A stretch of DNA of 64,000 bases from Bacillus massilinigeriensis. Lineage in GTDB: Bacteria > Bacillota > Bacilli > Bacillales > Cytobacillaceae. The position numbers and the translations under genes were made by a program. The notes under the pieces are model-generated. The model ran no database searches. It was not told the DNA's origin and worked only from the letters and a program-made list of their open reading frames with translations. Positions 53,542 to 63,260 of this stretch are shown piece after piece; the stretch's first letter is position 1; each line of letters opens with the position of its first letter. The stretch covers positions 2,198,502-2,262,501 of the forward strand of contig NZ_LT630337.1 of NCBI RefSeq assembly GCF_900117315.1. The letters run 5' to 3'.

Positions 53542-56500
53542 ACAACTAAAACAGAAAATTCTAATTATGGATGGGGCCATGGGAACCATGCTACAAAGAG
53601 CAAATTTAAGCGTTGATGACTTCGGCGGTGAAGAATATGAGGGTTGTAATGAAATACTTAATCTCACCTCCCCTTCTGTAATAGAAGCGATACATCGCCA
53701 ATATTTGCTTGCAGGAAGTGACATTATAGAAACTAATACGTTCGGTGCAACTAGCATTGTACTCGAAGAATACAATCTAGGTAAAAAGGCATATGAAATA
53801 AATAAAATAGCGGCTGAGATTGCTAGAAAGGCAGCTGATGAGATTTCCACTCCTACCTGGCCACGCTATGTTGCTGGTTCAATGGGGCCGACAACAAAGA
53901 CCTTGAGTGTTACAGGTGGAACAACCTTTGAAGAGCTAGCAGCAGCCTATGAAGAACAAGCACAAGGTTTAATTGATGGTGGAGTGGACTTACTATTAAT
54001 TGAGACAAGTCAGGACATGCTTAATGTTAAAGCTGCTTATATCGGTGTAGAACGTACTTTTGCCAAATCGAAGACTCAGCTACCTATCATCATCTCAGGT
54101 ACAATTGAACCAATGGGAACGACTCTAGCTGGACAATCGATAGAAGCCTTTTACATATCTGTTGAACATATGAAACCATTAGCTGTCGGATTAAATTGTG
54201 CTACCGGACCTGAATTTATGCAGGATCATATTCGTTCCCTATCAAACCTATCGACTTCAGCAGTTAGCTGTTATCCAAATGCTGGACTCCCAGATGAAGA
54301 AGGGCATTACCATGAAACTCCTGAATCATTAGCTGAAAAGCTTGCAGGTTTTGCTTCAGAGGGATGGCTAAACATTGTAGGTGGTTGCTGTGGAACGACA
54401 CCTGAACATATTGAGAAGATTTCTGAGAAGATGAAACAGTATCAACCACGTATCGTTACACAAAAGCATTCCCATATGGTTTCAGGGATTGAACCTTTTA
54501 TTTATGATGACCCTACCCTTCGCCCAATTATGGTTGGTGAAAGAACCAACGTCATTGGTTCTCGTAAATTTAAACGACTAATTAGCGAAGGAAAATATGA
54601 GGAAGCAGCAGAGATTGCTAGGGCACAAGTCAAGGGTGGTGCCCACGTTATTGATATTTGTTTAGCTGACCCAGACCGCACCGAGATAGAGGATATGGAG
54701 CTCTTTATTAAAGAGGTTGTGAAAAAGATCAAAGTTCCTCTTGTCATTGATTCAACCGATGAAGCTGTCATTGAAAAAGCTCTCACCTACTCACAAGGGA
54801 AAGCCATTATTAATTCAATTAACCTAGAGGATGGCGAGGAACGTTTTGAAAGGATTTCTACCCTTATCCATAAATATGGTGCAGCCGTTGTAGTCGGTAC
54901 CATCGACGAAACTGGAATGGGGGTTACAGCAAAAAGAAAATTGGAAATTGCTGACCGTTCGTATGAACTTTTAGTTAATAAGTTCAACGTTTCACCAGAG
55001 GATTTGATTTTTGATCCCCTTGTCTTCCCTGTTGGTACAGGAGATGAACAATATATTGGATCAGCCAAAGCAACCATTGACGGAATTCGGCTCATTAAAG
55101 AGAAATTTCCAAAGGTGCAAACGATTCTCGGAATAAGTAATGTTTCCTTTGGTCTTCCTCCAGTTGGAAGAGAAGTATTGAATTCTGTATTTCTCTATCA
55201 TTGCACACAAGCTGGTTTAGATTACGCCATTGTTAATACCGAAAAACTAGAACGCTTTGCTTCCATAGCCAAAGAAGAAGTTGAAATGGCTGAGAGACTC
55301 CTTTTTGATACAACAGATGAATCCTTAGCACGGTTTACTGATTTTTATCGCGATAAGAAAAAAGAAACAAAATCTCAAATTCCTAATATGACTTTAGAGG
55401 AACGCCTTTCCTACTACGTTGTCGAAGGCACAAAAGAAGGCTTAATTCCAGACTTGGAAATTGCATTAAATACCTTCCCTGCCCCACTAGATATCATTAA
55501 TGGACCTTTAATGGATGGAATGAAAGAGGTTGGAAGACTGTTTAATGATAACCAATTAATTGTGGCGGAAGTACTGCAGAGTGCAGAGGTCATGAAGGCG
55601 GCTGTTTCCTTCTTAGAACCACATATGGAGAAAAATGATACAACTGCAGCCAAGGGAAAAATTCTTCTAGCTACTGTAAAAGGCGATGTCCATGATATTG
55701 GTAAAAACTTAGTGGACATCATCCTTACAAACAATGGCTTTGATGTCATAGATTTAGGAATCAAGGTAAACCCTGCTCAATTAATTGAGGCGATTCAGGA
55801 ACAAAAGCCAGATGTCGTTGGTCTTTCTGGATTATTAGTCAAATCGGCTCAACAGATGGTGTTAACTGCCCATGATATGAAACAAGCAGGTATTGATATC
55901 CCTATTCTGGTAGGTGGAGCAGCACTTACAAGGAAATTTACAGAAGTTAGAATTTCAAAGGAATACGATGGCCTTGTTTTATATGCCAAGGATGCGATGG
56001 AAGGCTTATCCCTAGCTAATCAATTACAAGAGCCCGTGGAAATGCAAAGATTGTTACAGAAAAAGAATGAAAAATCTAGCTCTCTACAGGCTGAAGGTTC
56101 TACTGGAATAAAATCTGGGGTAGCAACTGCTATTAGGGTAAAATCAGAAATAAGAACAAATGTTCCTGTTTATGTTCCGAGTGATACAAAAAGACATTTA
56201 TTAAAAAACTACTCCCTATCACATATAGAGCCTTATATTAATAAACAGATGCTTATTGGTCATCACCTTGGGGTAAAGGGAAAATTAGATAAATTATTGG
56301 AGACAAAAGATGAAAAAGCGGTGAAAGTCAATGATATGGTTGATGACCTACTAAATAGAGCTCGTACCAATGGTTGGTTGAATCCAGGCGCAGTCTATCA
56401 ATTCTTCCCTGCCCAATCTGAAGGCAATAAAATACTGATTTACAATCCAGAACAGCCAAAGCAGGTAATTGAGGTCTTTCATTTTCCGAGACAAGAATCA

Positions 56501-56968
56501 GGATCCCAATTATGTCTTGCTGACTTTTTGAAACCAGTGTCAAGCGGGATCATGGATTATGTTGGATTTTTTGCAGTAACCTCCGGACAGGGAGTGCGCA
56601 AGGCTGCAGCAGAATTAAAGGAACAAGGAAGATTTTTAGAAAGCCATGCCTTGCAGGCTATTGCCCTTGAGTGTGCTGAAGGATTTGCAGAGCTAATCCA
56701 TCGAGTGATGCGTGATCGCTGGGGCTTCCCTGACCCAATCAATATGACAATGAAGGATCGATTTGGGGCAAAATACCAAGGTCAACGTTATTCCTTTGGC
56801 TATCCTGCATGTCCAGAGCTTGATGATCAAAAGAAACTCTTTAAGCTTATTCAGCCTGAAGATATCGGCATTGAGCTAACCGAAGAGTGTATGATGGAAC
56901 CAGAAGCTTCAGTGACAGCCATGGTTTTTGCCCATCCCGATGCGAGATATTTTAATGTAATAAAATAA
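53519..56968 (+). CDS. metH: Cobalamin-dependent methionine synthase
   Basis: The 1149-residue enzyme has all four modules: homocysteine domain (LIMDGAMGTMLQRANLS, GGCCGTTPEHIEK), pterin domain (PIMVGERTNVIGSRKFKRLI), cobalamin domain with cap and the GDVHDIGKNLVDIIL DxHxxG ligand motif, and SAM-activation domain (GFPDPINMTMKDRFGAKYQG, YSFGYPACPELDDQKKLF). ATG 53519 follows AAAGGAGG inside the yitJ end (23-bp overlap). It makes methionine from homocysteine and methyl-THF. Confidence 0.96.
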   Translation: MQKPSLTEQLKQKILIMDGAMGTMLQRANLSVDDFGGEEYEGCNEILNLTSPSVIEAIHRQYLLAGSDIIETNTFGATSIVLEEYNLGKKAYEINKIAAEIARKAADEISTPTWPRYVAGSMGPTTKTLSVTGGTTFEELAAAYEEQAQGLIDGGVDLLLIETSQDMLNVKAAYIGVERTFAKSKTQLPIIISGTIEPMGTTLAGQSIEAFYISVEHMKPLAVGLNCATGPEFMQDHIRSLSNLSTSAVSCYPNAGLPDEEGHYHETPESLAEKLAGFASEGWLNIVGGCCGTTPEHIEKISEKMKQYQPRIVTQKHSHMVSGIEPFIYDDPTLRPIMVGERTNVIGSRKFKRLISEGKYEEAAEIARAQVKGGAHVIDICLADPDRTEIEDMELFIKEVVKKIKVPLVIDSTDEAVIEKALTYSQGKAIINSINLEDGEERFERISTLIHKYGAAVVVGTIDETGMGVTAKRKLEIADRSYELLVNKFNVSPEDLIFDPLVFPVGTGDEQYIGSAKATIDGIRLIKEKFPKVQTILGISNVSFGLPPVGREVLNSVFLYHCTQAGLDYAIVNTEKLERFASIAKEEVEMAERLLFDTTDESLARFTDFYRDKKKETKSQIPNMTLEERLSYYVVEGTKEGLIPDLEIALNTFPAPLDIINGPLMDGMKEVGRLFNDNQLIVAEVLQSAEVMKAAVSFLEPHMEKNDTTAAKGKILLATVKGDVHDIGKNLVDIILTNNGFDVIDLGIKVNPAQLIEAIQEQKPDVVGLSGLLVKSAQQMVLTAHDMKQAGIDIPILVGGAALTRKFTEVRISKEYDGLVLYAKDAMEGLSLANQLQEPVEMQRLLQKKNEKSSSLQAEGSTGIKSGVATAIRVKSEIRTNVPVYVPSDTKRHLLKNYSLSHIEPYINKQMLIGHHLGVKGKLDKLLETKDEKAVKVNDMVDDLLNRARTNGWLNPGAVYQFFPAQSEGNKILIYNPEQPKQVIEVFHFPRQESGSQLCLADFLKPVSSGIMDYVGFFAVTSGQGVRKAAAELKEQGRFLESHALQAIALECAEGFAELIHRVMRDRWGFPDPINMTMKDRFGAKYQGQRYSFGYPACPELDDQKKLFKLIQPEDIGIELTEECMMEPEASVTAMVFAHPDARYFNVIK

Positions 56969-56976
56969 ATAAGAGA

Positions 56977-57017
56977 AGGCTAGGCCAAAAATGCTTTTGG
57001 CCCAGCCTCCTTTTTTT
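56977..57017. terminator. Terminator of the methionine operon
   Basis: AGGCT-A-GGCCAAAA pairs with TTTTGGCC-C-AGCCT and is followed by seven T. Confidence 0.88.
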
Positions 57018-57081
57018 GTGTCATACTTTGTAACTTGTCTGTTGATTTCCTTTTCAACATCAACATGAGCTTTAACATAAC

Positions 57082-58992
57082 TTACTTCAATACTTCTACC
57101 CTATTCCTTGCACATGGAAGCTTTATTTGTACAACTGTCCCTTTTCCTTCCTGACTGTCAATCGACAAAATCCCCTGGTGGCTTTCAATAATGCTATAAC
57201 AAACCATTAGACCTAGTCCTGTTCCTTTTTCCTTCGTAGTATAAAAAGGTTGTCCGATATTTTCGAGTACCTCGCTTGGAATTCCATATCCATGGTCAAT
57301 AAAATGAAGGACTACCTGGTCCTGATCAAATCCGACTTTAATTATCAGCAAACCTCCATCCGGCATGGCCTCTATTGCATTTTTTACAATATTTATTAAT
57401 ACCTGCTTAATTTTATTTTCAATTCCATAAATATAACAATCTTCAATGGAGCTTTCTAATATTAATTGAATTTCTACCCCGTGTAAATTTGCTTGTCCAT
57501 TCATTAAGGTAATCATATCATCTAACAGCTTTTGTAATAAAACTTGTTTAAATTCAAATTTATTAGGTTTTGCGAGAAGGAGTAATTCACTGACAATAGT
57601 ATTAATGCGATCAATTTCATTAATCATGATATCAACATATTCATGGTTGGCCCCAAGGTCAAACTGTAATAGCTGGGTAAATCCACGCAAACTTGTTAAT
57701 GGATTTCTGATTTCATGAGCGATACCCGCGGCTAGTTCACCAACAACAGTAAGCTTTTCAGATTGATGCATAAACTCACGTGTTTGTTTAAAGACTGTTA
57801 TATCCCGAAACATAACGTGCAAAGACTGTTCCCCTTCGTACATAAAAGGAATAATCTTTACTTCTACATCAATTACTTCCCCATCAACCCGAATAAATTT
57901 CAATTCAAATCCGTCAATTATTTTCCCTTCTCTCACCTTTTCTATATTCTTATTAAGGAGTTCTCGATCATCAGGATAAATCAGATCATTAAAGGATTTG
58001 TGAGAAAAATCCTGGATATTCTTTGCTTTCAAAATATTTAGTCCGGTCTTATTAATGAATGACCATTGATTACTTTTCATTTTTCTGACAATAATTCCTT
58101 CTGGAGATTCCTCAACAAGAAGGCGATATTTCTCTTCACTCTCGCAAAGCTCAAGAGTTCTTTCTTTAACAAGCTCTTCTAGCATATTAAATTGGTTTTT
58201 TCTTTCAGTAATATCTCGAATAGAGCAGACAAAAATGGAACCACTCTCTATTTCTGCAACCGTTAATTGGATATCAACTGGAAATTTCGTTCCATCCCTT
58301 CTCTGTGCATTCGTCTCAATTAGTTCTCCTTTTGGTACACATGATAAATTTTGAAGGGACAACTCAGTTAAAAGAAGATTGATGTGTTTTCCCATTATTT
58401 CTTTAATGGAATACCCAAACATTTCCGTTACTGCAGGGTTTACTAATAAAATATTCCCTTGCGAATTTAATACAACAAAGGTATCTATTGACGTCTCCCC
58501 GAGAGCTCTTGATAATATCTCATTCCTTTTTAGTTGAAGAAAGGCTTCCTGAAGCTCTTTCGTTCTCTCATTAATTATCTCCTTCTGTACCTGAATCTCC
58601 ATTTGGTTAAGATACATGGAAACAAAACCATCTACCTTACATTTTAAAATAATCGGATCAAACGGCTTGATAATATAATCAATTGCACCTACGGAATACC
58701 CTTGAAGGATATTCTCCTGTTTTTGGCTTAAAGCAGTAATGAATATGATGGGAATATCCTTAGATTTTTCTCGTTCCCGAATTAGTCTTGCGGTTTCAAA
58801 TCCATCTAATCCAGGCATTTGCACATCCATCAATATGACAGCAAAGTCCTCCATTAATATCCATTTTAATGCTTCCTCACCTGAATTCGCCTTAATAAGA
58901 TTATAATTTGATGAAGAGAGTACCGCTTCTAAAGCCAACAGATTCTCTTTTCGATCATCGACTAATAATATATTAACAATTGAATTCTCCAT
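57082..58992 (-). CDS. Receiver-PAS-PAS histidine kinase
   Basis: The 636-residue soluble protein begins with a receiver domain (LLVDDRKENLLALEAVL, phospho-Asp56 in VILMDVQMPG, Lys in DYIIKPFDP), has a short coil, PAS domains near 160-265 and 285-400 (VNPAVTEMFGYSIKEIMGKH, FEMF-type RDITERK), and a HisKA/HATPase kinase with His426 in ELAAGIAHEIRNPLTSLRGF and NIVKNAIEAMPDGG, GTGLGLMVCY. A receiver at the N-terminus of a kinase suits phosphotransfer from the upstream hybrid kinase. It is the last gene of the three-gene operon, starting 9 bp after cheR. Confidence 0.85.
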   Translation of the reverse strand: MENSIVNILLVDDRKENLLALEAVLSSSNYNLIKANSGEEALKWILMEDFAVILMDVQMPGLDGFETARLIREREKSKDIPIIFITALSQKQENILQGYSVGAIDYIIKPFDPIILKCKVDGFVSMYLNQMEIQVQKEIINERTKELQEAFLQLKRNEILSRALGETSIDTFVVLNSQGNILLVNPAVTEMFGYSIKEIMGKHINLLLTELSLQNLSCVPKGELIETNAQRRDGTKFPVDIQLTVAEIESGSIFVCSIRDITERKNQFNMLEELVKERTLELCESEEKYRLLVEESPEGIIVRKMKSNQWSFINKTGLNILKAKNIQDFSHKSFNDLIYPDDRELLNKNIEKVREGKIIDGFELKFIRVDGEVIDVEVKIIPFMYEGEQSLHVMFRDITVFKQTREFMHQSEKLTVVGELAAGIAHEIRNPLTSLRGFTQLLQFDLGANHEYVDIMINEIDRINTIVSELLLLAKPNKFEFKQVLLQKLLDDMITLMNGQANLHGVEIQLILESSIEDCYIYGIENKIKQVLINIVKNAIEAMPDGGLLIIKVGFDQDQVVLHFIDHGYGIPSEVLENIGQPFYTTKEKGTGLGLMVCYSIIESHQGILSIDSQEGKGTVVQIKLPCARNRVEVLK

Positions 58993-59001
58993 AGATCATC
59001 C

Positions 59002-59898
59002 TCATACTCTAGTTTTTTGATATATTTTTTCTATTTGATCAAACATTGTTAAACGAATCGATTGAAGAAATGAGGAAGTACCCTCCTTCTTTCCTAGCAC
59101 TAAATAACCATTATCACATAAGCTTTCATAAAATAACTTGTTAACACGGATCTGTAACTTTGGAGTAAAGTAGATTAATACGTTCCGACAAATAACGATA
59201 TGAAATTCATTAAAAGAGTGATCCGTAACTAGATTATGCTGGGCAAAGACCATGTTTTCAGACAAAAATGGTTTAAAAATGGCATTATCTCTTGAAACGG
59301 AATAGTATTCTGAAAAGTCATTCATACCCCCAGATAGTACATAATTTTGTGTATACATCTTCATTTTTGATAAAGGAAATGTTCCTACTTTCGCTGTTTC
59401 AAGTACCCGTTCATTTATATCTGTCGCATAAATTCTTGCCTTCTCTAACAACCCTTCCTCGTACAAAAGGATCGCCATAGAATATACTTCTTCTCCAGTT
59501 GAGCAGCCAGCGTGCCAGATACGTATATGAGAGTATTGTCTTAATTGAGGGATGACCTTTTCACGAAAGGTTTTGAAAAAGGATGGGTCACGAAACATTT
59601 CTGTTACATTTATAGAAAAATCATAAAATAATTTTTCCATCATTTTAGGATCATGAAGAACTCTCTCCATTAAAGCAGTTACTGTTGTTAATCTTTCTGC
59701 TCTCATCCGATATAGTATTCTTCTACGGATTGTGGATGTAGCATAGTCTCTGAAGTCATAGCCGTAATGGTAATAGATTCCTTCTAATAATAGCCTGACC
59801 TCTAATTCTTCTAGATTTGCAAACTTTCGCTCTTCTAAAGTACTTATTATCTTGTTCTCCTTTGCATATATGCTCAATATCTTTTCATTTCTCATCAT
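59002..59898 (-). CDS. CheR-type methyltransferase (RsbM-like)
   Basis: The 298-residue protein has the CheR N-terminal helices (IYYHYGYDFRDYATSTIRRR) and SAM-binding domain: FSINVTEMFRDPSFFKTF, RIWHAGCSTGEEVYSMAILL, IYATDINERVLETAKVG, FHIVICRNVLIYF. No CheA/CheW/MCP genes are adjacent, so it is unlikely to serve chemotaxis. The preceding hybrid kinase and its glutamate-rich coil suggest it methylates that kinase, as RsbM does with RsbK in B. cereus. The ribosome site is weak, which fits translation after the kinase gene. Confidence 0.8.
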   Translation of the reverse strand: MMRNEKILSIYAKENKIISTLEERKFANLEELEVRLLLEGIYYHYGYDFRDYATSTIRRRILYRMRAERLTTVTALMERVLHDPKMMEKLFYDFSINVTEMFRDPSFFKTFREKVIPQLRQYSHIRIWHAGCSTGEEVYSMAILLYEEGLLEKARIYATDINERVLETAKVGTFPLSKMKMYTQNYVLSGGMNDFSEYYSVSRDNAIFKPFLSENMVFAQHNLVTDHSFNEFHIVICRNVLIYFTPKLQIRVNKLFYESLCDNGYLVLGKKEGTSSFLQSIRLTMFDQIEKIYQKTRV

Positions 59899-59970
59899 AA
59901 CAATATCCGCTCATTCTATGAAAGTTTGGTTTATTTGAGATTCTTGTTTCATATAGATATTCACTAATTA

Positions 59971-62736
59971 TTAAGACTTATATAGCCACACTTTCAATAG
60001 TGAATAAAGTTGGACTAACTGAATTGGTTTTCCAATATAATCTGAAGCTCCTGCTTCGATGCATTTCTCACGATCATTTTTCATAGCTTTTGCAGTAATC
60101 GTGATGATTGGCAGAGTTTTAAATTCAGGGATCGCTCGAATCTTATGTATGGCTTTAATCCCATCCATCTCTGGCATCATAATATCCATTAAGATAAGAT
60201 TTACATCTGGATGTTCCTTGAGTATTTCAATGGATTCCTTGCCGTTTTCAGCAAAAATAACCTTCATCCCCAATTCCTCTAAAAATGAGGTAAGTGCAAA
60301 GATATTTCGCATATCATCGTCTACGACCAGGATTTTCTTTCCTCTTAATAGATCATCATTCATTAAGTCATAAAATTGAATGTTTATTTTTTCATTCTTC
60401 TCTTGAGATATTTCTTTACGGGACAGACTCTCACTGGTTAACGAAAGAGATTCCATTGCTACTGCTGCCTCTATTTGATTCTCAACAATGCCCAACTTTA
60501 GTTGAAGGGGTAGATAAAAAGAAAACGTGCTGCCCTTTCCTTCAGTACTATCAACCTTAATGGATCCTTCTAAAAGCTCAGCTAGATCCTTGCAGATTGA
60601 CAATCCTAAACCTGTTCCGCCATATGTTCTAGAGGTTGTTCCATCGGCTTGTCGAAATGCTTCAAAAATTAAGCCTTGCTTATCAGGAGAAATACCAATT
60701 CCGCTGTCTTTCACCTGAAAAACAATAAATCGCTCAAAAATTTCAGGTTCATTTCTACTCGGTAAAGTGAAAGGAAGGACACTTAGCTCAACAAATCCTT
60801 TTTCTGTAAATTTAAAGGCATTAGATAATAGATTCTTAATGATTTGATAAACCTTTTGTTCATCTGTACGAATCATCTCTGGTATTTTTTCATCAATGAT
60901 TACGGAAAAATTGATTCCCTTTTGTTCAGCAATTGGTTTAAATTGTTTTTCTGCAAAGGACAACAATTCGCGAAGATTTAATTCGCTTTCATTTCTTTCA
61001 ATTTTTCCAGATTCTATTTTTGAAAAATCAAGAATGTCATTGATTAGTTCAAGTAATTCTTTCCCCGAGGAATGAATGGTTTGAGCATATTCCAATTGCT
61101 TTTCATTTAAATTTCCATCTTTATTTTCAATAAGCATTTGAGCTAGGATTAACAAACTATTAAGTGGGGTTCTAAATTCATGAGAAATGTTTGCGATAAA
61201 TTCTGTTTTGTATTGTGAGTTTAGAAGAACCTCCCTTGTTCTTTCCTCTAATGCGGATTTAGCCTTTTCTAAATCTTGGGACTTTTCTTCTGAGTTTCTG
61301 TATTGAGCTTCTAATTCTTCATTCATCGTCTTTAATTCTTCCTGCTGCATCTGAAGCTCTTCTGATTGACATTGAAGTTCTTCATTCAAACTCTGGGCCT
61401 TCTCTAATAGCAGCCTCACCTGCATCTGCTTTTGAATGCGATTTAAGATTGCGCCAAGCTGTAGTACTGCATTTTCTAATAGTTGATCCTGAAGTTCAGT
61501 GAACGGGTGAATACTTGCAAGCTCCATCACAGCAATCACTTCATCATCTACCTCAATTGGTAATATCACAAGGTTCACCTTGCTTGTGTCTCCCAACCCG
61601 GAGCTAATTTCTATATAATCGTGAGGGATATTGGTTAATTTCTTAGGTTTATGATCAGAAGCACATTGCCCAATTAAACCCTCCCCTACCTTTATACGTT
61701 CCTTTCCACAAATAAAGTCTTCTTGATAAGATGCTGCATAAGTGGACAACCTTCGATAATAATTAGTTTGATTAAGCTCTTCCTTAACATAAATGACTCC
61801 ATAATTTGCCTCAACTATTTCTGCAAGCGCTTGTAGATAAGCCGTGCCTAAGCTACTTTGATCCATATAAGAGTGAGATATTTCCCCTAATTCAGCAATT
61901 TTTGTTTTAAGCCAGCTTTGCTTTTCTAGTTCTTTTTTATATGCCCTTTCAATTTCTTCATGTGTTTCTAACTGATCGACCATCGTATTATAAGCCTTTG
62001 CAATCTCTCCAATTTCATCATGAGTGGTGATTTCAATACGTGGAAGTTGTTCAGTTTTCTTTCCAACCAAATTCATCACATTTTTCACACTTCTAAGCCT
62101 TTCAGCAAGACTCCTTGTTAGCCAAATCGTCAAAACAATCCCAATAAAGATCCCAAATATTATTGAACCTATACTTATGAAGACTGCTTTTGTAAATTGT
62201 TTTTTTTCCTGAATTAAGGATTCATCAATATTCTTCTCAAGTTTCTTCACAAATCTTTCTGTTATCTCGATTGTTTTAGCAAATTCAAGTTCTGATTCGT
62301 TCATCAGTTTTCTTTTTTTTGTTGATACTTCATCATTTGAGAGATTGATTAGCTGAACAACAACCATCCCATAATTATCCAATTGGTATTTTAATTCATC
62401 TAATGTGCCCTCAATATTCTTATACTTATTTTTATCCTGCAACTTGTTATATTCTGAGTTCATGCTATTGGTCAAATCTCGCAACGATTCTATTTGTAAA
62501 AGTGCATTAGTTGAAGTAAGGTCCTTCTCATTCGCTAATGCTGCAACTTCCTTATCAAGTGAAACTAAACTCTGCCGCACATGATTGATATGCTTAATGG
62601 CAAAATACCTTTCCTCCACAGCATGAATCATATTTGTATTTAGATGGTTTAAAACTATGAAAACAATGACCAAAAGAGTGGTCATCACTGTGATAATAAT
62701 ACCAAAGCCAAAGTAAAGTCTTGTTCTAAATTTCAT
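59971..62736 (-). CDS. Membrane hybrid histidine kinase, RsbK-like (4HB-HAMP-GAF-coil-kinase-receiver)
   Basis: The 921-residue protein has membrane helices at 11-30 and 183-206 flanking a CHASE3-like helical sensor, HAMP (205-258), GAF (about 295-436), a Glu/Gln-rich coiled coil (440-510: SLNEELQCQSEELQMQQEEL), HisKA with His519 in ANISHEFRTPLNSLLILAQM, HATPase with LSNAFKFTEKG and GGTGLGLS, and a C-terminal receiver with Asp851 (LILMDIMMPEMDG). The same architecture and neighbouring cheR define B. cereus RsbK, which controls sigma-B. Here no sigB genes are near. Confidence 0.85.
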   Translation of the reverse strand: MKFRTRLYFGFGIIITVMTTLLVIVFIVLNHLNTNMIHAVEERYFAIKHINHVRQSLVSLDKEVAALANEKDLTSTNALLQIESLRDLTNSMNSEYNKLQDKNKYKNIEGTLDELKYQLDNYGMVVVQLINLSNDEVSTKKRKLMNESELEFAKTIEITERFVKKLEKNIDESLIQEKKQFTKAVFISIGSIIFGIFIGIVLTIWLTRSLAERLRSVKNVMNLVGKKTEQLPRIEITTHDEIGEIAKAYNTMVDQLETHEEIERAYKKELEKQSWLKTKIAELGEISHSYMDQSSLGTAYLQALAEIVEANYGVIYVKEELNQTNYYRRLSTYAASYQEDFICGKERIKVGEGLIGQCASDHKPKKLTNIPHDYIEISSGLGDTSKVNLVILPIEVDDEVIAVMELASIHPFTELQDQLLENAVLQLGAILNRIQKQMQVRLLLEKAQSLNEELQCQSEELQMQQEELKTMNEELEAQYRNSEEKSQDLEKAKSALEERTREVLLNSQYKTEFIANISHEFRTPLNSLLILAQMLIENKDGNLNEKQLEYAQTIHSSGKELLELINDILDFSKIESGKIERNESELNLRELLSFAEKQFKPIAEQKGINFSVIIDEKIPEMIRTDEQKVYQIIKNLLSNAFKFTEKGFVELSVLPFTLPSRNEPEIFERFIVFQVKDSGIGISPDKQGLIFEAFRQADGTTSRTYGGTGLGLSICKDLAELLEGSIKVDSTEGKGSTFSFYLPLQLKLGIVENQIEAAVAMESLSLTSESLSRKEISQEKNEKINIQFYDLMNDDLLRGKKILVVDDDMRNIFALTSFLEELGMKVIFAENGKESIEILKEHPDVNLILMDIMMPEMDGIKAIHKIRAIPEFKTLPIITITAKAMKNDREKCIEAGASDYIGKPIQLVQLYSLLKVWLYKS

Positions 62737-62935
62737 CCCAAATTTCCCTTCTACCTGACGAATTCCCCATATCTTTGATAAAATATTCTCCTTTTATTGC
62801 AAAACCCCTGCATTTTTATCGATATTTGTAGAATGTAAATTGCCGACAAAATTCAACAAAACACTTCAAAACGACAATTTATTTAATAATTAAATTATAT
62901 CTGAAATTAATGTAAATTACGGTAAAATAAATCAA

Positions 62936-62955
62936 AATAGTAGAATTTTACTATT
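62936..62955. promoter_or_regulatory. Short palindrome upstream of the hybrid kinase operon
   Basis: AATAGTA-GAATTT-TACTATT is a perfect 7-bp inverted repeat in the 235-bp gap before the kinase gene. Assignment to any regulator is not possible from sequence. Confidence 0.3.
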
Positions 62956-62971
62956 AAGGAAAAAATAATTG

Positions 62972-63004
62972 ACAAAAAAAAAGAGGCTATTTTTTATCAG
63001 CCTC
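62972..63004 (-). terminator. Terminator of the 49-residue protein gene
   Basis: AGAGGCT/AGCCTCT stem with a 10-base loop and nine T on the minus strand. Confidence 0.85.
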
Positions 63005-63136
63005 TCCTTGGTGCTCCAATTCCGATCTCATTCTTTCCTCTTCTTCCTTAACACTTATAAAAGCAATTTGTTCCACAAGCTGGTGTTGAATTCGATCCAT
63101 TTCCTCCTGACAAGGAAAGAACTCTTTTTCTTTCAA
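62987..63136 (-). CDS. Small acidic protein of unknown function
   Basis: TTG 63136 lies seven bases after GGAGGG. The 49-residue product reads MKEKEFFPCQEEMDRIQHQL, then VEQIAFISVKEEEERMRSEL and EHQGEADKK: strongly helical, acidic, one Cys. It has its own terminator overlapping the stop. It is of the size of small kinase regulators such as Spo0E, but the SQELD-type motif is missing, so I leave it unassigned. Confidence 0.55.
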   Translation of the reverse strand: MKEKEFFPCQEEMDRIQHQLVEQIAFISVKEEEERMRSELEHQGEADKK

Positions 63137-63260
63137 ATAGAACCCTCCTGCATTATCTTTTCATTCATAGCTTTTTCCAAAATCCGAAAAATAATTATAT
63201 TTTTAAGAAAAAAATGAACCCTTTTCTTAAACCATTGAAGATGGTCTCTATGAATAATGA

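Noticed and set aside
62987-63136. Spo0E-like phosphatase
   Set aside because: Length fits, but the SQELD-type signature is absent, so only a small protein of unknown function is called.
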